DNA of 64,000 nucleotides from Moanibacter sp965226025. GTDB lineage: Bacteria > Verrucomicrobiota > Verrucomicrobiia > Opitutales > UBA2987. The stretch is taken from assembly GCA_965226025.1 (NCBI GenBank), contig CBDDCD010000001.1, positions 620,001 to 684,000 on the forward strand. The letters are read 5' to 3'. Below, piece by piece: positions 25,854 to 34,075 of the stretch. Numbering within the stretch: the stretch's first letter is position 1; each line of letters begins with the position of its first letter. The notes beneath the pieces are model-generated. The model saw only the letters and a program-made list of their open reading frames with translations, did not search any database and was not told the DNA's origin. A program made the translations under genes and the position numbers.

Positions 25854-27629
25854 ATGAGCGACTTATCCGATCTCTCTCGCATTCTACACCGGATCGATGG
25901 GCGGGGCTATCGTGCCTACCGGGATATTGCCGGGAGTTATCGAGCAGGAGCCGGTCAAATCTCGATTGACTATGTCCAAGGTGACCCCTTCGCGGCTCCG
26001 TCGAAAGTCAGATTCAGGGTAGATCAGAATCGTGCACAGATTCCTGAAGAATTGATCAAACCGAAAGTGCGACGCATTGCACTTGAGGACTTTCTCGCTC
26101 GCCGAGTGGATGAGACGATCAGACAAGCAAGCCCGGAACGCAGAGGAACCGGCTCGAGCGGCCTTCTCTCTATCGATGCCGGTCGACAGGAAGTGCTGGA
26201 GCGGACCGCTGCGGTTGCGAATCCATCGTGGGTTGAGGTTCGATTGGAGGTCGGATTACCAGCCGCTGGACGTCGTGTGCTTGGACGGCAGGCCGAAGAC
26301 ATGCTCTGCAGAGTACTTCCGGAATTGGTCGAAAATGGGCTAACCTGGTCACCATCGATCGATTCAAGAGGCAGAGATTTCGTCCTCTGTGTTGAAAATC
26401 AGGAGGCGATCAGAGACCAACTGGAGGAGCGCGGCCTGGTCGCCTTTGTCGGCGAAGCTTCTATTCTCCCCCGACAGAGCGGAGTGAGCGACCGCCCCCT
26501 AAAGGACGATGGGGTCGTCTCTTTCGAATCGCCGGAGACTCTTCGGGTCACACTGGATTTACCCAACCCAAGTCAACCTTTCGGCGAAGGGAAGAGAACG
26601 ATCTCAGGCATGGGCATTCCGCGCGGGGTGACCCTCATCATCGGTGGTGGTTATCATGGGAAGTCGACTCTATTGAGAGCGCTGGAACGTGGAGTCTACC
26701 CGCACATCCACGGTGACGGCAGGGAATTCGTCGTGACCCATCCAGATGCGACCAAGATCAGAGCCGAGGACCGGCGGCGAGTTGAGAAGATCGATCTTTC
26801 GCCTTTTATCGGCGAACTGCCGAACGGCCAGTCAACAGAGGCGTTTTCCACTGAAGAAGCCTCTGGAAGCACGAGCCAGGCGGCGGCAATTATGGAGGCG
26901 ATCGAGGCGGGCGCCCGTGTTCTCTTGATGGATGAGGACACCTCGGCGACAAATCTTATGGTTCGCGACGCCCGCATGCAGGCGCTGGTAGAAAAGCTGC
27001 ATGAGCCGATTACGCCGCTGGTCGACCGCATCCGTGAGATTTACGAGAAAGCGGGAGTTTCGACTATTCTAGTGATGGGGGGATCGGGGGATTACTTCGA
27101 GGCAGCCGACACCGTCATTACAATGCGAGAATACCATGCCCTCGACGGCACTGATGAGGCGAAGAGGGTTGCCCAGGAGTTGCCCAATCAACGCATCGAC
27201 GAAGCCAGAGCACCCTTTGCATCCGCCACCGACCGCATTCCACTTGCTCATTCCCTCAACCCTTCGCGAGGCCGCCGCCGGGTAAAGATCGACGCTCCGG
27301 CCGTCGACGCAATCCGATTTGGAGAGAACACGATCGACCTCCGTTGTGTCGAACAGTTAGTCGACCGCAGCCAAACCCGCGCCGTCGGGCACTCTCTCCA
27401 CCTGGCCTCCCAGCGTTTCATGGGTGGAAAATCGACTGTGAGGGATGTCCTCTCCTCTCTCGAGGAATTTTTCAATCGGGAAGGACTCGATGCCCTCCGG
27501 GAGGGTCGCACCGACCCCTCTCGCCAGGACTCACCTCATCCCGGAAACTTCGCCCGCCCAAGACGCCATGAGATTGCAGCCGCGCTCAATCGGCTACGGA
27601 CTTTGTTGGTTGAGCAGAGAAGGAAATGA
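25854..27629 (+). CDS. Predicted ATPase of the ABC class (COG3044 / PF09818 type)
   Basis: 591 residues, the full length of this stand-alone ABC-ATPase family. The N-terminal 240 residues hold the family-specific region (ILHRIDGRGYRAYRDIAGSY and SSGLLSIDAGRQEVLERTAA). IPRGVTLIIGGGYHGKSTLL is the Walker A segment, EEASGSTSQAAAIMEAIEAG the signature region, ARVLLMDEDTSATNLMVRD Walker B with the extended family motif, and TILVMGGSGDYFEAADTVI the switch region. No membrane segment is present, so it is not a transporter. Trypanosome MRB1590, an RNA-editing protein, belongs to the same family, so RNA binding is a reasonable but unproven guess. Confidence 0.88.
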   Translation: MSDLSDLSRILHRIDGRGYRAYRDIAGSYRAGAGQISIDYVQGDPFAAPSKVRFRVDQNRAQIPEELIKPKVRRIALEDFLARRVDETIRQASPERRGTGSSGLLSIDAGRQEVLERTAAVANPSWVEVRLEVGLPAAGRRVLGRQAEDMLCRVLPELVENGLTWSPSIDSRGRDFVLCVENQEAIRDQLEERGLVAFVGEASILPRQSGVSDRPLKDDGVVSFESPETLRVTLDLPNPSQPFGEGKRTISGMGIPRGVTLIIGGGYHGKSTLLRALERGVYPHIHGDGREFVVTHPDATKIRAEDRRRVEKIDLSPFIGELPNGQSTEAFSTEEASGSTSQAAAIMEAIEAGARVLLMDEDTSATNLMVRDARMQALVEKLHEPITPLVDRIREIYEKAGVSTILVMGGSGDYFEAADTVITMREYHALDGTDEAKRVAQELPNQRIDEARAPFASATDRIPLAHSLNPSRGRRRVKIDAPAVDAIRFGENTIDLRCVEQLVDRSQTRAVGHSLHLASQRFMGGKSTVRDVLSSLEEFFNREGLDALREGRTDPSRQDSPHPGNFARPRRHEIAAALNRLRTLLVEQRRK

Positions 27630-27649
27630 AAAGGAGTCCAAAGAAATGA

Positions 27650-27730
27650 GAAATGCTCACGCATTCCTCTACGGGAAGCATACAGTCTTTGAATGGCTAA
27701 CACTATCGTAGAGGAATGCGTGAGCATTTC
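27650..27730. repeat. Perfect 24-bp-arm hairpin between convergent genes, possible terminator
   Basis: Arms 27650-27673 and 27707-27730 are exact reverse complements (GAAATGCTCACGCATTCC and mirror), the loop is 33 bases and TTTT follows. It lies between the converging ABC-ATPase and DapA-like genes, so it could terminate both. Confidence 0.8.
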
Positions 27731-27782
27731 TTTTCCGTGACATCCGTGCTTGTCCAGATCGACCCGTTTCCCCAGACCCCAA

Positions 27783-28724
27783 TCACTTTACCGCAACCGG
27801 TTCCAAAAGACGGGATCTAATCAAGGCCTCGCGAATACCTTCCCTCTCCGCTTCACTGATCCTCTTTAAAGGAGGTCGCACCACCGCCTTCTCGATACGG
27901 CCCAGAAGGACGAGCGCTTCTTTCATTCGGTTGTGCATATCGACGAAGGGCGGGGCATAGAATACCCGCACCAGGGGCTCGAGGCGGTCGTTGATCTCCC
28001 GAGCGGTATCCAGATCCGCATTCTGGACCGCGGCGAAGAGCTCCGCATGCAGATCGGCGGTGACACTGCCCATTCCCGAAATTGACCCATCCGCGCCAAG
28101 GGTGTAACTCGCGAAGAGGGACATTGTAAAGCTGCTTAACATCGCGACTGGTGGATCAACCGTCCGCAGGGCCCGGAGATTCCGTTCGTAGGAAACGATG
28201 TCGTTGCTCCAGTCTTTGACCGCGACGACACTCTCGATCTGAGCCAGTTGTACCAGGATTTCAGGTTCGTATCCAATGCCCGAAGCGGGTGGGTACTCGA
28301 AAACGACGATGGGAAGATGGGTCGCATCGGCAATTGTCAGAAAATGCAAGAGCACCATCTCTGGTCGCTTCTGCGCACCCCACATGAAAAGGGTAGGGGG
28401 AAAGACGAGGAGACCGGCCGCCCCTTCTCTCTCCGCTTCCTTTGCCATTTCGGCGGCCTCCAGAGATCCGTCGCAATAGATTCCGCTGATTACGGAAACG
28501 TGATCGCCAATTTCGTCCAGGGCGATAGCAAGGGCGCGAAGGCGTTCCGATCGAGTCAAGGATGAGACTTCCGCGGCATGTCCGTTGCAGACGACGGCAT
28601 TAACTCCCTCGACGTCGGCTAGCCACGAGAGATGCATCCGATAGTTTGCTTCGTCGATGCTGAAGTCCTCATTGAAAGGCAGGACATTCGCGGGAATCGC
28701 GCCGGGAAAGGGGAACTGTTTCAT
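27783..28724 (-). CDS. Dihydrodipicolinate synthase / N-acetylneuraminate lyase family aldolase
   Basis: TIM-barrel class I aldolase. Seen: GAIPANVLPFNEDFSIDEAN Y at the N terminus, GVNAVVCNGHAAEVSSLTRS ER in place of the GTTGE phosphate/pyruvate loop, VFEYPPASG (catalytic Tyr) and VVAVKDWSND (Schiff-base Lys). With the ATG at 28722-28724 it has 313 residues; upstream in-frame starts at 28754 and 28820 look like read-through. The CNGHAAE loop instead of GTTGE argues against DapA itself and for another 2-keto-acid aldolase of the family. The next gene upstream is a flavoprotein on the same strand, possibly one catabolic unit. Confidence 0.83.
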   Translation of the reverse strand: MKQFPFPGAIPANVLPFNEDFSIDEANYRMHLSWLADVEGVNAVVCNGHAAEVSSLTRSERLRALAIALDEIGDHVSVISGIYCDGSLEAAEMAKEAEREGAAGLLVFPPTLFMWGAQKRPEMVLLHFLTIADATHLPIVVFEYPPASGIGYEPEILVQLAQIESVVAVKDWSNDIVSYERNLRALRTVDPPVAMLSSFTMSLFASYTLGADGSISGMGSVTADLHAELFAAVQNADLDTAREINDRLEPLVRVFYAPPFVDMHNRMKEALVLLGRIEKAVVRPPLKRISEAEREGIREALIRSRLLEPVAVK

Positions 28725-28901
28725 GTCAATGTATTGAGTTTCTAACAAATCCATTGTACATGATGAAGCGCAAACCGGAGGCGCCCTGTGTAGGACCCCG
28801 CTTGCGGGGGAACATTCCACATCGATTCACCAACCTGGTTCTTCCCGCGCGAAATAGAACCGCTACTCGGTATGCGAAACACGCAGCTCTCCTTCCACTG
28901 T

Positions 28902-30479
28902 TCACGGTTTTCTGCCCGCTGCTGAGCGCAGCGAAGTGCCGGCTTGCCGGGGTTCCCTCTCCCTCTCCCTCTCTCTCCGGCTCAACACCTCTCCAACCAA
29001 TCTTCCACTCGTCAGCGCCCAGGCGATGTGGAGGCCGTGGCCAAACAGGATTTGTCCGCCGAGACCGTTGCAACCGACGGCGTAGAGGCCCTTGATTAGT
29101 TTCCCCGCTCGGTCCATAACCTGGAAGTCTTGGTTGATCTGCGCGCCGCCTTCGGTGATCGTGAAGTAAGCGCGTGCGGGGCCGAGCAGAACCCAACGGG
29201 AGCCCTCCAAACCTTCAGTGTCTCCGGTGCGGCCGTGTGGATCCTTCTGCTCGCCGCACGCATAAGAATTGAAATCCTCAACCGTTCGCGCCAGGCTTTC
29301 GATCGGGATATTTCGCGAATAAGCGAGATCGGCGAGCGACTCTGCTGCGGCGCTGACATCCGGTCTCAATCGCAGGTAGTCTGCTACATAGGCATAGGCG
29401 ATCTCGGGCGCCGTCGAGATAAAATGAGGCCACTTGGAGTAGCGATTGATCAGTCTCTTATCGAGGATGATGAAAGCTTCATTTTTCGTCTGTCGGGCGA
29501 TCGCGATCTCTCTTTCAGGCGAGGCCCTTTCATTGCAAAATCGCTCACCCCGGTCGTTTACAAGGATCGCTCCATCCTCGAAGAGCGACGCTTCCGGATG
29601 CTGCCAGGTGACGAGCAGCCGCTTGATAAGCATATTCATGATGCCGCGGGGAACGAAGGGAAACAGGAAAGCTCCGAGCCTCGCTCCGATTCCCGTGCTG
29701 GGCATTAGATGGACGAAAGGCTCCTTCGGAGGTGGGACAAATCGAATCTCAGGTCCCCATGTGACCTCCATGTTGAGAAGGCTGCCTCCGATCCTCTCGA
29801 TGATGCGGTGGCCATCGCCTTTCGAATGTGGGTTGATTCCATCGATTTCAGCGTATTCGTCACCTTTGAATCGAGCGATCAGTTCCTTCGAGTTCGAATA
29901 GTCTCCTGCCGCCATGACGATTCCCTTCTGCGCCTGAACATCAACCGAGCCGCCTTCCAATTCCACCTCCAGGCCCCTGACCGCCCCCTCGGCTGCAATC
30001 AGTTTTTTGACGGCGGCTCCACACTGAATATCGCCGCCCAGGCCGAGCAGCCGCCGCTGCAAAGCCGCAACATAGGCCTTGGCATTCGGAACTACATTGT
30101 GCATTCGAGGTACTCGGTTCGGTGGTTCCGGGTTGGGTCCGTGAAAACGCAACCCCATCCTCTCCAGCCAGTTGTAGGTCTCCGCAGTGTGGGAGAGAAA
30201 ATACTCGCGGAGCTTTACGTTGTTTTTCGCCTCAATCTCGGGAGAAGCGAATTTGGCAACGTCAGCAACGTGGTTGTCGAGATTGTCCAGAATTCCACTT
30301 TTTTCCTGAAGAGAGGTACGATTTCCGGTGAATGCTCCGACCGCAATGCCGGTTGTGCCTCCCAGTACCGGCATTTTCTCGAGAAGAAGGACTTCGAGTC
30401 CGTTTTCAGCCGAACTGACCGCGGCAGCGAGGCCGCTGCCACCCCCGCCGACTACGATGACGTCGTAGGTTTTTTTCAT
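28902..30479 (-). CDS. FAD-dependent oxidoreductase, fumarate reductase / ketosteroid dehydrogenase family
   Basis: 525 residues. DVIVVGGGGSGLAAAVSSAE NG (FAD-binding Rossmann motif), LEKMPVLGGTTGIAVGAF, KGIVMAAGDYSNSKELIARF and the C-terminal GLYAVGCNGLGGQILFGHGL HIAWAL define the FAD-binding_2 family (fumarate reductase, 3-ketosteroid delta-1-dehydrogenase, urocanate reductase). The last 25 residues come from a GAGAGG-type tandem repeat (28955-28985, giving repeated Arg-Glu) and are not conserved. No twin-arginine signal, so cytoplasmic. Substrate unknown; the aldolase gene 180 bases downstream is probably co-transcribed. Confidence 0.85.
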   Translation of the reverse strand: MKKTYDVIVVGGGGSGLAAAVSSAENGLEVLLLEKMPVLGGTTGIAVGAFTGNRTSLQEKSGILDNLDNHVADVAKFASPEIEAKNNVKLREYFLSHTAETYNWLERMGLRFHGPNPEPPNRVPRMHNVVPNAKAYVAALQRRLLGLGGDIQCGAAVKKLIAAEGAVRGLEVELEGGSVDVQAQKGIVMAAGDYSNSKELIARFKGDEYAEIDGINPHSKGDGHRIIERIGGSLLNMEVTWGPEIRFVPPPKEPFVHLMPSTGIGARLGAFLFPFVPRGIMNMLIKRLLVTWQHPEASLFEDGAILVNDRGERFCNERASPEREIAIARQTKNEAFIILDKRLINRYSKWPHFISTAPEIAYAYVADYLRLRPDVSAAAESLADLAYSRNIPIESLARTVEDFNSYACGEQKDPHGRTGDTEGLEGSRWVLLGPARAYFTITEGGAQINQDFQVMDRAGKLIKGLYAVGCNGLGGQILFGHGLHIAWALTSGRLVGEVLSRREREREREPRQAGTSLRSAAGRKP

Positions 30480-30559
30480 GGGGTATCTTCAATGAGGGGT
30501 CAGGAAGTAAGGGTTCAAAGTTTAGGGTTCAGGCTCCGGGGAGGAGAGTTACGAGTACC

Positions 30560-30806
30560 TCGCGATCTTTGTCGCGATCTTTGTCGCGAGCCTTGTCGAT
30601 TTAACCTCGAATCTAGATTCAACCCCCGAGATACCGTCCTTTTCCCTTTGTCGTAAGCCTGATCGTAGGCTTAATCGAAGCCAAATAGAACTCCCAACAG
30701 GGGCGGAGCATGTTTTTATACGTATCCCTTCGACAATGCTGACGTCGAGGCTCACGGCCAAGGGTTGAAAAATCTCGACGAAGCTCACGACAAGGCTCGC
30801 GACGAA
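30560..30806. repeat. 12-bp tandem units in inverted pair
   Basis: At 30560-30595 there are three tandem 12-mers (TCGCGATCTTTG twice, then TCGCGAGCCTTG). At about 30772-30806 the inverse units GACGAAGCTCAC, GACAAGGCTCGC and GACGAAGATTCG follow. The unit matches the GACAAGGTTCGN family seen at 3993, 55740, 56947 and 58967. It occupies most of the 375-base gap between the flavoprotein gene and the next gene. Confidence 0.65.
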
Positions 30807-30854
30807 GATTCGATTACGACAACCTATGGTCCGGGTCAATCTACCTCCCAAAAC

Positions 30855-31493
30855 CTACCCCTCCGGAACTACCACCGGTTCCCAGATCGTCTCCGAGACT
30901 CTCTTTCCTGAGGCGCTTTCAATCAGCATGAAGATGAATGCATTCTCCTCCATTCCCGACTGTTTGGAAGTGGCTAAAAGGGCGACATTGGTGTTCTTCA
31001 ACAGACGAACGAGATCGAATTTCCACTTGCCCTCCTCCTTCCTGAATAGAAAAGGAAAGGGGAGTTTGTTTTCGGCTACATGGGCATCGGCCACTGCTTG
31101 ATGCTCGAATACTTCGATCTTTCCCACGGCCGTCGAAACAACGCTGTTCTTACCGATCCAGTCCCGATTTACGGCATAAACGAAGGCATCCTTGCCCGTC
31201 ATCTGTTTCAAGAGCCGGCGAGGTACTCGATGCCGAAGGATCAAGGTCTGCATTCGATTGACAAAGGAGAGTCCTTCCAACTCGTCCTTTGGCGCGGATT
31301 TCGCCCAACCTACGTACTTTTGATATTCGTCAATCGTTCCCTGAGTGACAATTTCCACGGCCTCGATTCCCGATTGCCGAAGGATCGCCCTTTTATAGGA
31401 TTCGAAGGCTTCCTTGACCTTTTCCTCCTGCTCACCGTTAGTCGTCGCCCCGAATAAGAGGAAGACCGCTATCGTATATCCGATTATTCTCAC
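30855..31493 (-). CDS. Secreted protein of unknown function
   Basis: 212 residues with a signal peptide (MRIIGYTIAVFLLFGATTNG, cleavage near residue 20). The mature part starts with a helix (EEKVKEAFESYKRAILRQSG IEAVEIV) and has alternating strands towards the C terminus (KIEVFEHQAVADAHVAENKL PFPFLFRKEEGKWKFDL). The general layout is NTF2-like, a fold used by many periplasmic proteins, but this is only a visual impression. It flanks the cassette region and has no attC site of its own. Confidence 0.65.
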   Translation of the reverse strand: MRIIGYTIAVFLLFGATTNGEQEEKVKEAFESYKRAILRQSGIEAVEIVTQGTIDEYQKYVGWAKSAPKDELEGLSFVNRMQTLILRHRVPRRLLKQMTGKDAFVYAVNRDWIGKNSVVSTAVGKIEVFEHQAVADAHVAENKLPFPFLFRKEEGKWKFDLVRLLKNTNVALLATSKQSGMEENAFIFMLIESASGKRVSETIWEPVVVPEG

Positions 31494-31564
31494 CGCATTG
31501 ATTCGAAAATTTGCAGAAAGAGTGAATGAACCTCACTGAATCTGCACTAGAACTCTCCATTTTC

Positions 31565-31630
31565 AATCCATTAATCACCCTCCCTTAAGAGGGATCTTTG
31601 TGGAGAACGGTCCCTCCCTACGTGTTAGCC
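31565..31630 (-). other. attC-like site after the ParE-type toxin cassette
   Basis: On the minus strand the site opens with the core GGCTAAC (plus-strand GTTAGCC at 31624-31630), which contains the toxin stop codon. Partly complementary arms GTAGGGAGGGA and TCCCTCTTA follow. The opening core is the reverse complement of the core before the cassette (32185-32190) if one missing T is allowed. The closing core is not clear, so this is the decayed end of the array. Confidence 0.55.
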
Positions 31631-31929
31631 GCCCTTCAGCTTGTCGTCCAATCGTTTCAGATCCCGCCTGAGTGGCTCGACCGCATCGACGAAGATCTTG
31701 CCCTCCCGAACGACGTAGTAAACGCCACCGGGAACTTCCTTACGAAGATCTTTCTGTATTCATGTGTGATAATCCGCGGTGCGGTGGAATAGCATCGCAT
31801 TGCCTCGAGCGAGGCGTCCAGGCAGAGAAGAAAATAGCTCCCTAAGCCCTCCTCTTTGTCCTCATACCATTCCTTGATCTCCGCAATCTCGATCTGTGCC
31901 CGATCGCGGATAATCAGTTCGTAGCTCAT
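31625..31929 (-). pseudogene. RelE/ParE-family toxin with apparent frameshift
   Basis: Type II toxin fold: MSYELIIRDRAQIEIAEIKE WYEDKEEGLG and EYRKIFVRKFPVA are in the first frame; the following frame encodes VYYVVREGKIFVDAVEPLRR DLKRL and a TAA at 31625, which completes a normal 100-residue ParE/RelE protein. The uninterrupted frame instead runs to 31657 with a nonsense tail. One missing base at 31722-31724 explains it. The ATG overlaps the antitoxin stop (ATGA), the usual arrangement. The stop lies in the core of the attC-like site, as is common for integron cassettes. Intact function depends on whether the missing base is real. Confidence 0.75.
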
Positions 31930-32137
31930 CCTTTCTCCTTCAATCCCCGCTTAACCTCCTCCCACGACTTTCCCTCCTCAGGGTTTTTCAAGAACTGCTC
32001 ATAGCGTTCATCGAGCATCTTTTCCTGAGCTTCCGACAGAGAGATCTCGTCCTCCTCATTGGACACTTCATCCCATAGTCGTTAATGAGGAGAATCTTCT
32101 CGGATCTTGAAAGTTTCTTCAGTTCCTCGGTCAACAT
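31926..32137 (-). pseudogene. Addiction-module antitoxin with apparent frameshift
   Basis: Starts MLTEELKKLSRSEKILLIND at ATG 32135-32137 and continues, after one missing base near 32074-32082, in the next frame as LWDEVSNEEDEISLSEAQEK MLDERYEQFLKNPEEGKSWE EVKRGLKEKG. The ending (ERxxxFxxNPEEGxSWEEV) is the signature of the addiction-module antitoxin family that pairs with ParE/RelE toxins. Its TGA overlaps the toxin ATG. Because of the break it is absent from simple open-frame lists. It forms one cassette with the toxin. Confidence 0.72.
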
Positions 32138-32184
32138 GGCATAAACCTATGGAATCCAGCTAAATGGGCAATGCTCCTTTTCAA

Positions 32185-32243
32185 GGCTACCTCTAAGCTC
32201 ATGAATGCGGCTTGTCCGCATTTGATGAAGCACCCTGTTGTGC
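32185..32243 (-). other. attC-like site (59 bp)
   Basis: Minus strand: opening core GCACAAC (plus GTTGTGC 32237-32243), arms GCTTCATCAAATGCGG and CCGCATTCATGAGC with unpaired bases, closing core G(T)TAGCC at 32185-32190 with one T apparently missing. The site resembles the one at 33118-33179 along its length (GCTTCAT, CAAGCCGC, TGAGCTT). The stop codon of the upstream gene lies inside it. Confidence 0.8.
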
Positions 32244-32666
32244 TTTGATTGGCAAGCCAACTTCTCCAAAAATCTTATCTTGATTCGTAAATCCTTCTGG
32301 CACGTCAGCTAAAACTTTGTCGCCCTCGCCAAGTATTTCGAAGAGTCCCAAATCGTTGTTCATTACGATTTTTCTTATGGAACTAACTTCCAAAATCTTC
32401 TCTTCATTCATTCTTCTTATTCTGAGATAGTTTCCGTCGAATGATATCAACCCTCGCTGGAGACGTGCAGGTCGCGATACTAAGAAAGCGAGGTAGATTC
32501 CGCCAACTGAGAACAAAGCGAGCACGGCGCCGGCAACTGGCCTTTCCTTCATCGACCAGATACTGCCAATAAGCAAACAGGTTGAGAAGAGACCACAGAA
32601 AATCAAGGCGGTCCAATAGAACGCGACCGTTTTAGTTCTGTAAGTCCCTATTATTTCTCTCTGCAC
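32199..32666 (-). CDS. Small membrane protein of unknown function (cassette gene)
   Basis: About 155 residues from a GTG at 32664-32666 inside the attC core; the longer frame to 32681 crosses the recombination site and overlaps the upstream gene. Two membrane segments (AFYWTALIFCGLFSTCLLIG and VAGAVLALFSVGGIYLAFLV) are followed by a beta-rich cytoplasmic part (RGLISFDGNYLRIRRMNEEK ILEVSSIRKIVMNN) that looks like a small PH-type domain. The gene is bounded by attC-like sites on both sides and its stop lies in the downstream site. Function unknown. Confidence 0.68.
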   Translation of the reverse strand: MQREIIGTYRTKTVAFYWTALIFCGLFSTCLLIGSIWSMKERPVAGAVLALFSVGGIYLAFLVSRPARLQRGLISFDGNYLRIRRMNEEKILEVSSIRKIVMNNDLGLFEILGEGDKVLADVPEGFTNQDKIFGEVGLPIKAQQGASSNADKPHS

Positions 32667-32704
32667 AACGTTACGGGTCACCGGTAAGGTGCAGCCGTTG
32701 GGAT
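32663..32704 (-). other. attC-like site, short (42 bp)
   Basis: Minus strand: opening core ATCCCAAC (plus GTTGGGAT 32697-32704), closing core GTTGTGC (plus GCACAAC 32663-32669). The opening core equals the reverse complement of the core preceding the cassette at 33118-33125, 8 of 8 bases. The body is shorter than usual. The stop codon of the upstream gene (32671-32673) lies inside it. Confidence 0.72.
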
Positions 32705-33108
32705 TTCTTCTCCATTATTATCTGAAAGACTTGTCCAAGGGTCAGTTCTTCTGACCAATGTGGTTGAAGGTCGATCCCGTATTTTTCTTCCACAATCTGA
32801 TGGAGTGTTTCGAATTCAAGGGCGTCGGGCATCCCTTTGTTGGGATACTCGCTCTTGTAGATGTCGAGCAATCTGTCGTCGGGATCGAATTTCAGCCGCT
32901 TTTTGCTGCTGTACGCAAAACCGTCTACGAAGTCTTGAAGAAAATCTCTGATCTCTGAAGCAGGGGCTTGGGGAAATCGATCCTTCCACGCGTTGCCTGT
33001 GCAATGCCGAGACCAGTACTTTCCCATTCTGCGACGTCGCACGATCTCAGCTACAGCAATGGCCAGAGCAATAATGACTATGAATGTCAGGAAGAACCAT
33101 TTGCCCAT
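32671..33108 (-). CDS. Membrane-anchored protein of unknown function (cassette gene)
   Basis: 145 residues. An N-terminal membrane segment (WFFLTFIVIIALAIAVAEIV RRRR) is followed by a soluble domain with APASEIRDFLQDFVDGFAYS SKKRLKFDPDDRLLDIYKSE and LEFETLHQIVEEKYGIDLQP HW. The latter part resembles an acyl-carrier-like or small helical domain but carries no Ser attachment site. The ATG is 9 bases from the attC core at 33118, a spacing typical of integron cassettes. Function unknown. Confidence 0.7.
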   Translation of the reverse strand: MGKWFFLTFIVIIALAIAVAEIVRRRRMGKYWSRHCTGNAWKDRFPQAPASEIRDFLQDFVDGFAYSSKKRLKFDPDDRLLDIYKSEYPNKGMPDALEFETLHQIVEEKYGIDLQPHWSEELTLGQVFQIIMEKKSQRLHLTGDP

Positions 33109-33117
33109 TTTTTCTCA

Positions 33118-33179
33118 ATCCCAACGTCCAAGCTCAGACGCGGCGGCTTGCCGACGTTGTATGAAGCGTCTGGTTCGCC
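33118..33179 (-). other. attC-like site (62 bp)
   Basis: Minus strand: opening core GGCGAAC (plus GTTCGCC 33173-33179), pairing arms CAGACGC / GCGTCTG, closing core GTTGGGAT (plus ATCCCAAC 33118-33125). The opening core is the reverse complement of the core at 33931-33937 that precedes the cassette. Confidence 0.82.
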
Positions 33180-33253
33180 ATTGATGAAGCCAGATTGCAT
33201 CTCAGTTATCAAGTTGCCTTGACAGCTGTAAAGGGACCTTTACATAAATAGGT

Positions 33254-33712
33254 ATGAAAAGACCGAATACAATTGAATCGGTGTTACCGGGTTCGGGTGA
33301 GTATTCCTTTATGGCAGATATGCGCTTGAACTTTTGGTTCTTGGTGTCTTTGGCAACTGAGGTGGGCGTCAGGTTATCGATGTCGGGCCTTGCCGAATGG
33401 AATGTCGGGAGTAGGGTTTCATTCAGCTTGCTGCCTCTTATCCCGGCGACGCTCTTAGTGCGCAGTTTCAAACGATTCGTATGTGGACTCGATGAACTGC
33501 AGCGACGCGTGCAGGTGGAACTCATGTTGTTTGCGACGTCAGGCACTCTGTTTATTGCAACGGTGCTATCGGTATTGAATACGCATGGGGTGTCAACCGG
33601 TGGTTTTGAGAACGGCTTGGGAATTAGTGGCGTATTGATGTCAACGATCACGCTTTGGTTCCTCGCCAGCTATTTGACCCACCGACGCTTCAGGGCACCA
33701 GATGAGAAATAA
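33254..33712 (+). CDS. Small multi-pass membrane protein paired with an HTH regulator
   Basis: 152 residues with four hydrophobic segments (about 24-45, 56-70, 92-110, 122-142). It overlaps the start of the HTH gene (ATGAGAAATAA), an arrangement often seen for membrane protein/Xre pairs of unknown role. The pair reads on the plus strand, opposite to the orientation of the attC sites that bound it, so it needs its own promoter; none is obvious in the 75 bases upstream. Confidence 0.7.
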   Translation: MKRPNTIESVLPGSGEYSFMADMRLNFWFLVSLATEVGVRLSMSGLAEWNVGSRVSFSLLPLIPATLLVRSFKRFVCGLDELQRRVQVELMLFATSGTLFIATVLSVLNTHGVSTGGFENGLGISGVLMSTITLWFLASYLTHRRFRAPDEK

Positions 33713-33896
33713 CCTCCGAGAACTGCGCGCCAGGCGCAAGTGGTCGCAAGGTGCATTGGCCGATGTGCTTGAGGTCTCGCGTCAGACAATCAACGCCATT
33801 GAGACGGGAAAGTATGACCCAAGCTTGCCGTTGGCTTTTAAGATTGCACGATTGTTTGAACGAACGATCGAAGAAGTATTTGACTACGCCGATTAA
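33702..33896 (+). CDS. Xre/Cro-type helix-turn-helix regulator
   Basis: 64 residues consisting of one HTH domain: LRELRARRKWSQGALADVLE VSRQTINAIETGKYDPSLPL AFKIARLFERTIEEVFDYAD. This is the short YozG/Cro type that usually controls its own operon, here with the overlapping membrane-protein gene. The domain assignment is secure; the target is not known. Confidence 0.88.
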   Translation: MRNNLRELRARRKWSQGALADVLEVSRQTINAIETGKYDPSLPLAFKIARLFERTIEEVFDYAD

Positions 33897-33929
33897 TCCG
33901 GCTGTTGCGGGTGAGTCTTGGCGACCCTA

Positions 33930-33990
33930 GGGCGAACTAAGAATAGATTGCGTCTACGCAATCGGTGATTGAGCAATCTATTGAAACCCG
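33930..33990 (-). other. attC-like half site with 10-bp hairpin
   Basis: Minus strand: hairpin arms AATAGATTGC / GCAATCTATT (plus 33973-33982 and 33942-33951) followed by the closing core GTTCGCC (plus GGCGAAC 33931-33937). The opening core is not recognisable. It is the first site of the left array. Confidence 0.6.
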
Positions 33991-34003
33991 TCTGGGGTGT
34001 CAA
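33975..34003 (-). promoter_or_regulatory. Possible promoter reading into the left cassette array
   Basis: Minus strand TTGACA (plus 33998-34003), 17-base spacer, TAGATT (plus 33975-33980). The -35 box is perfect and the -10 box matches 4 of 6. It points into the first attC-like site, as the cassette promoter of an integron would. Sequence match only. Confidence 0.35.
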
Positions 34004-34075
34004 GAGGCCTAGCGTTCTCGTTGGTTGACAATGAATTAGGGTGCTGGCAGAAGTCGAAATTCGAAATGAGGAATT

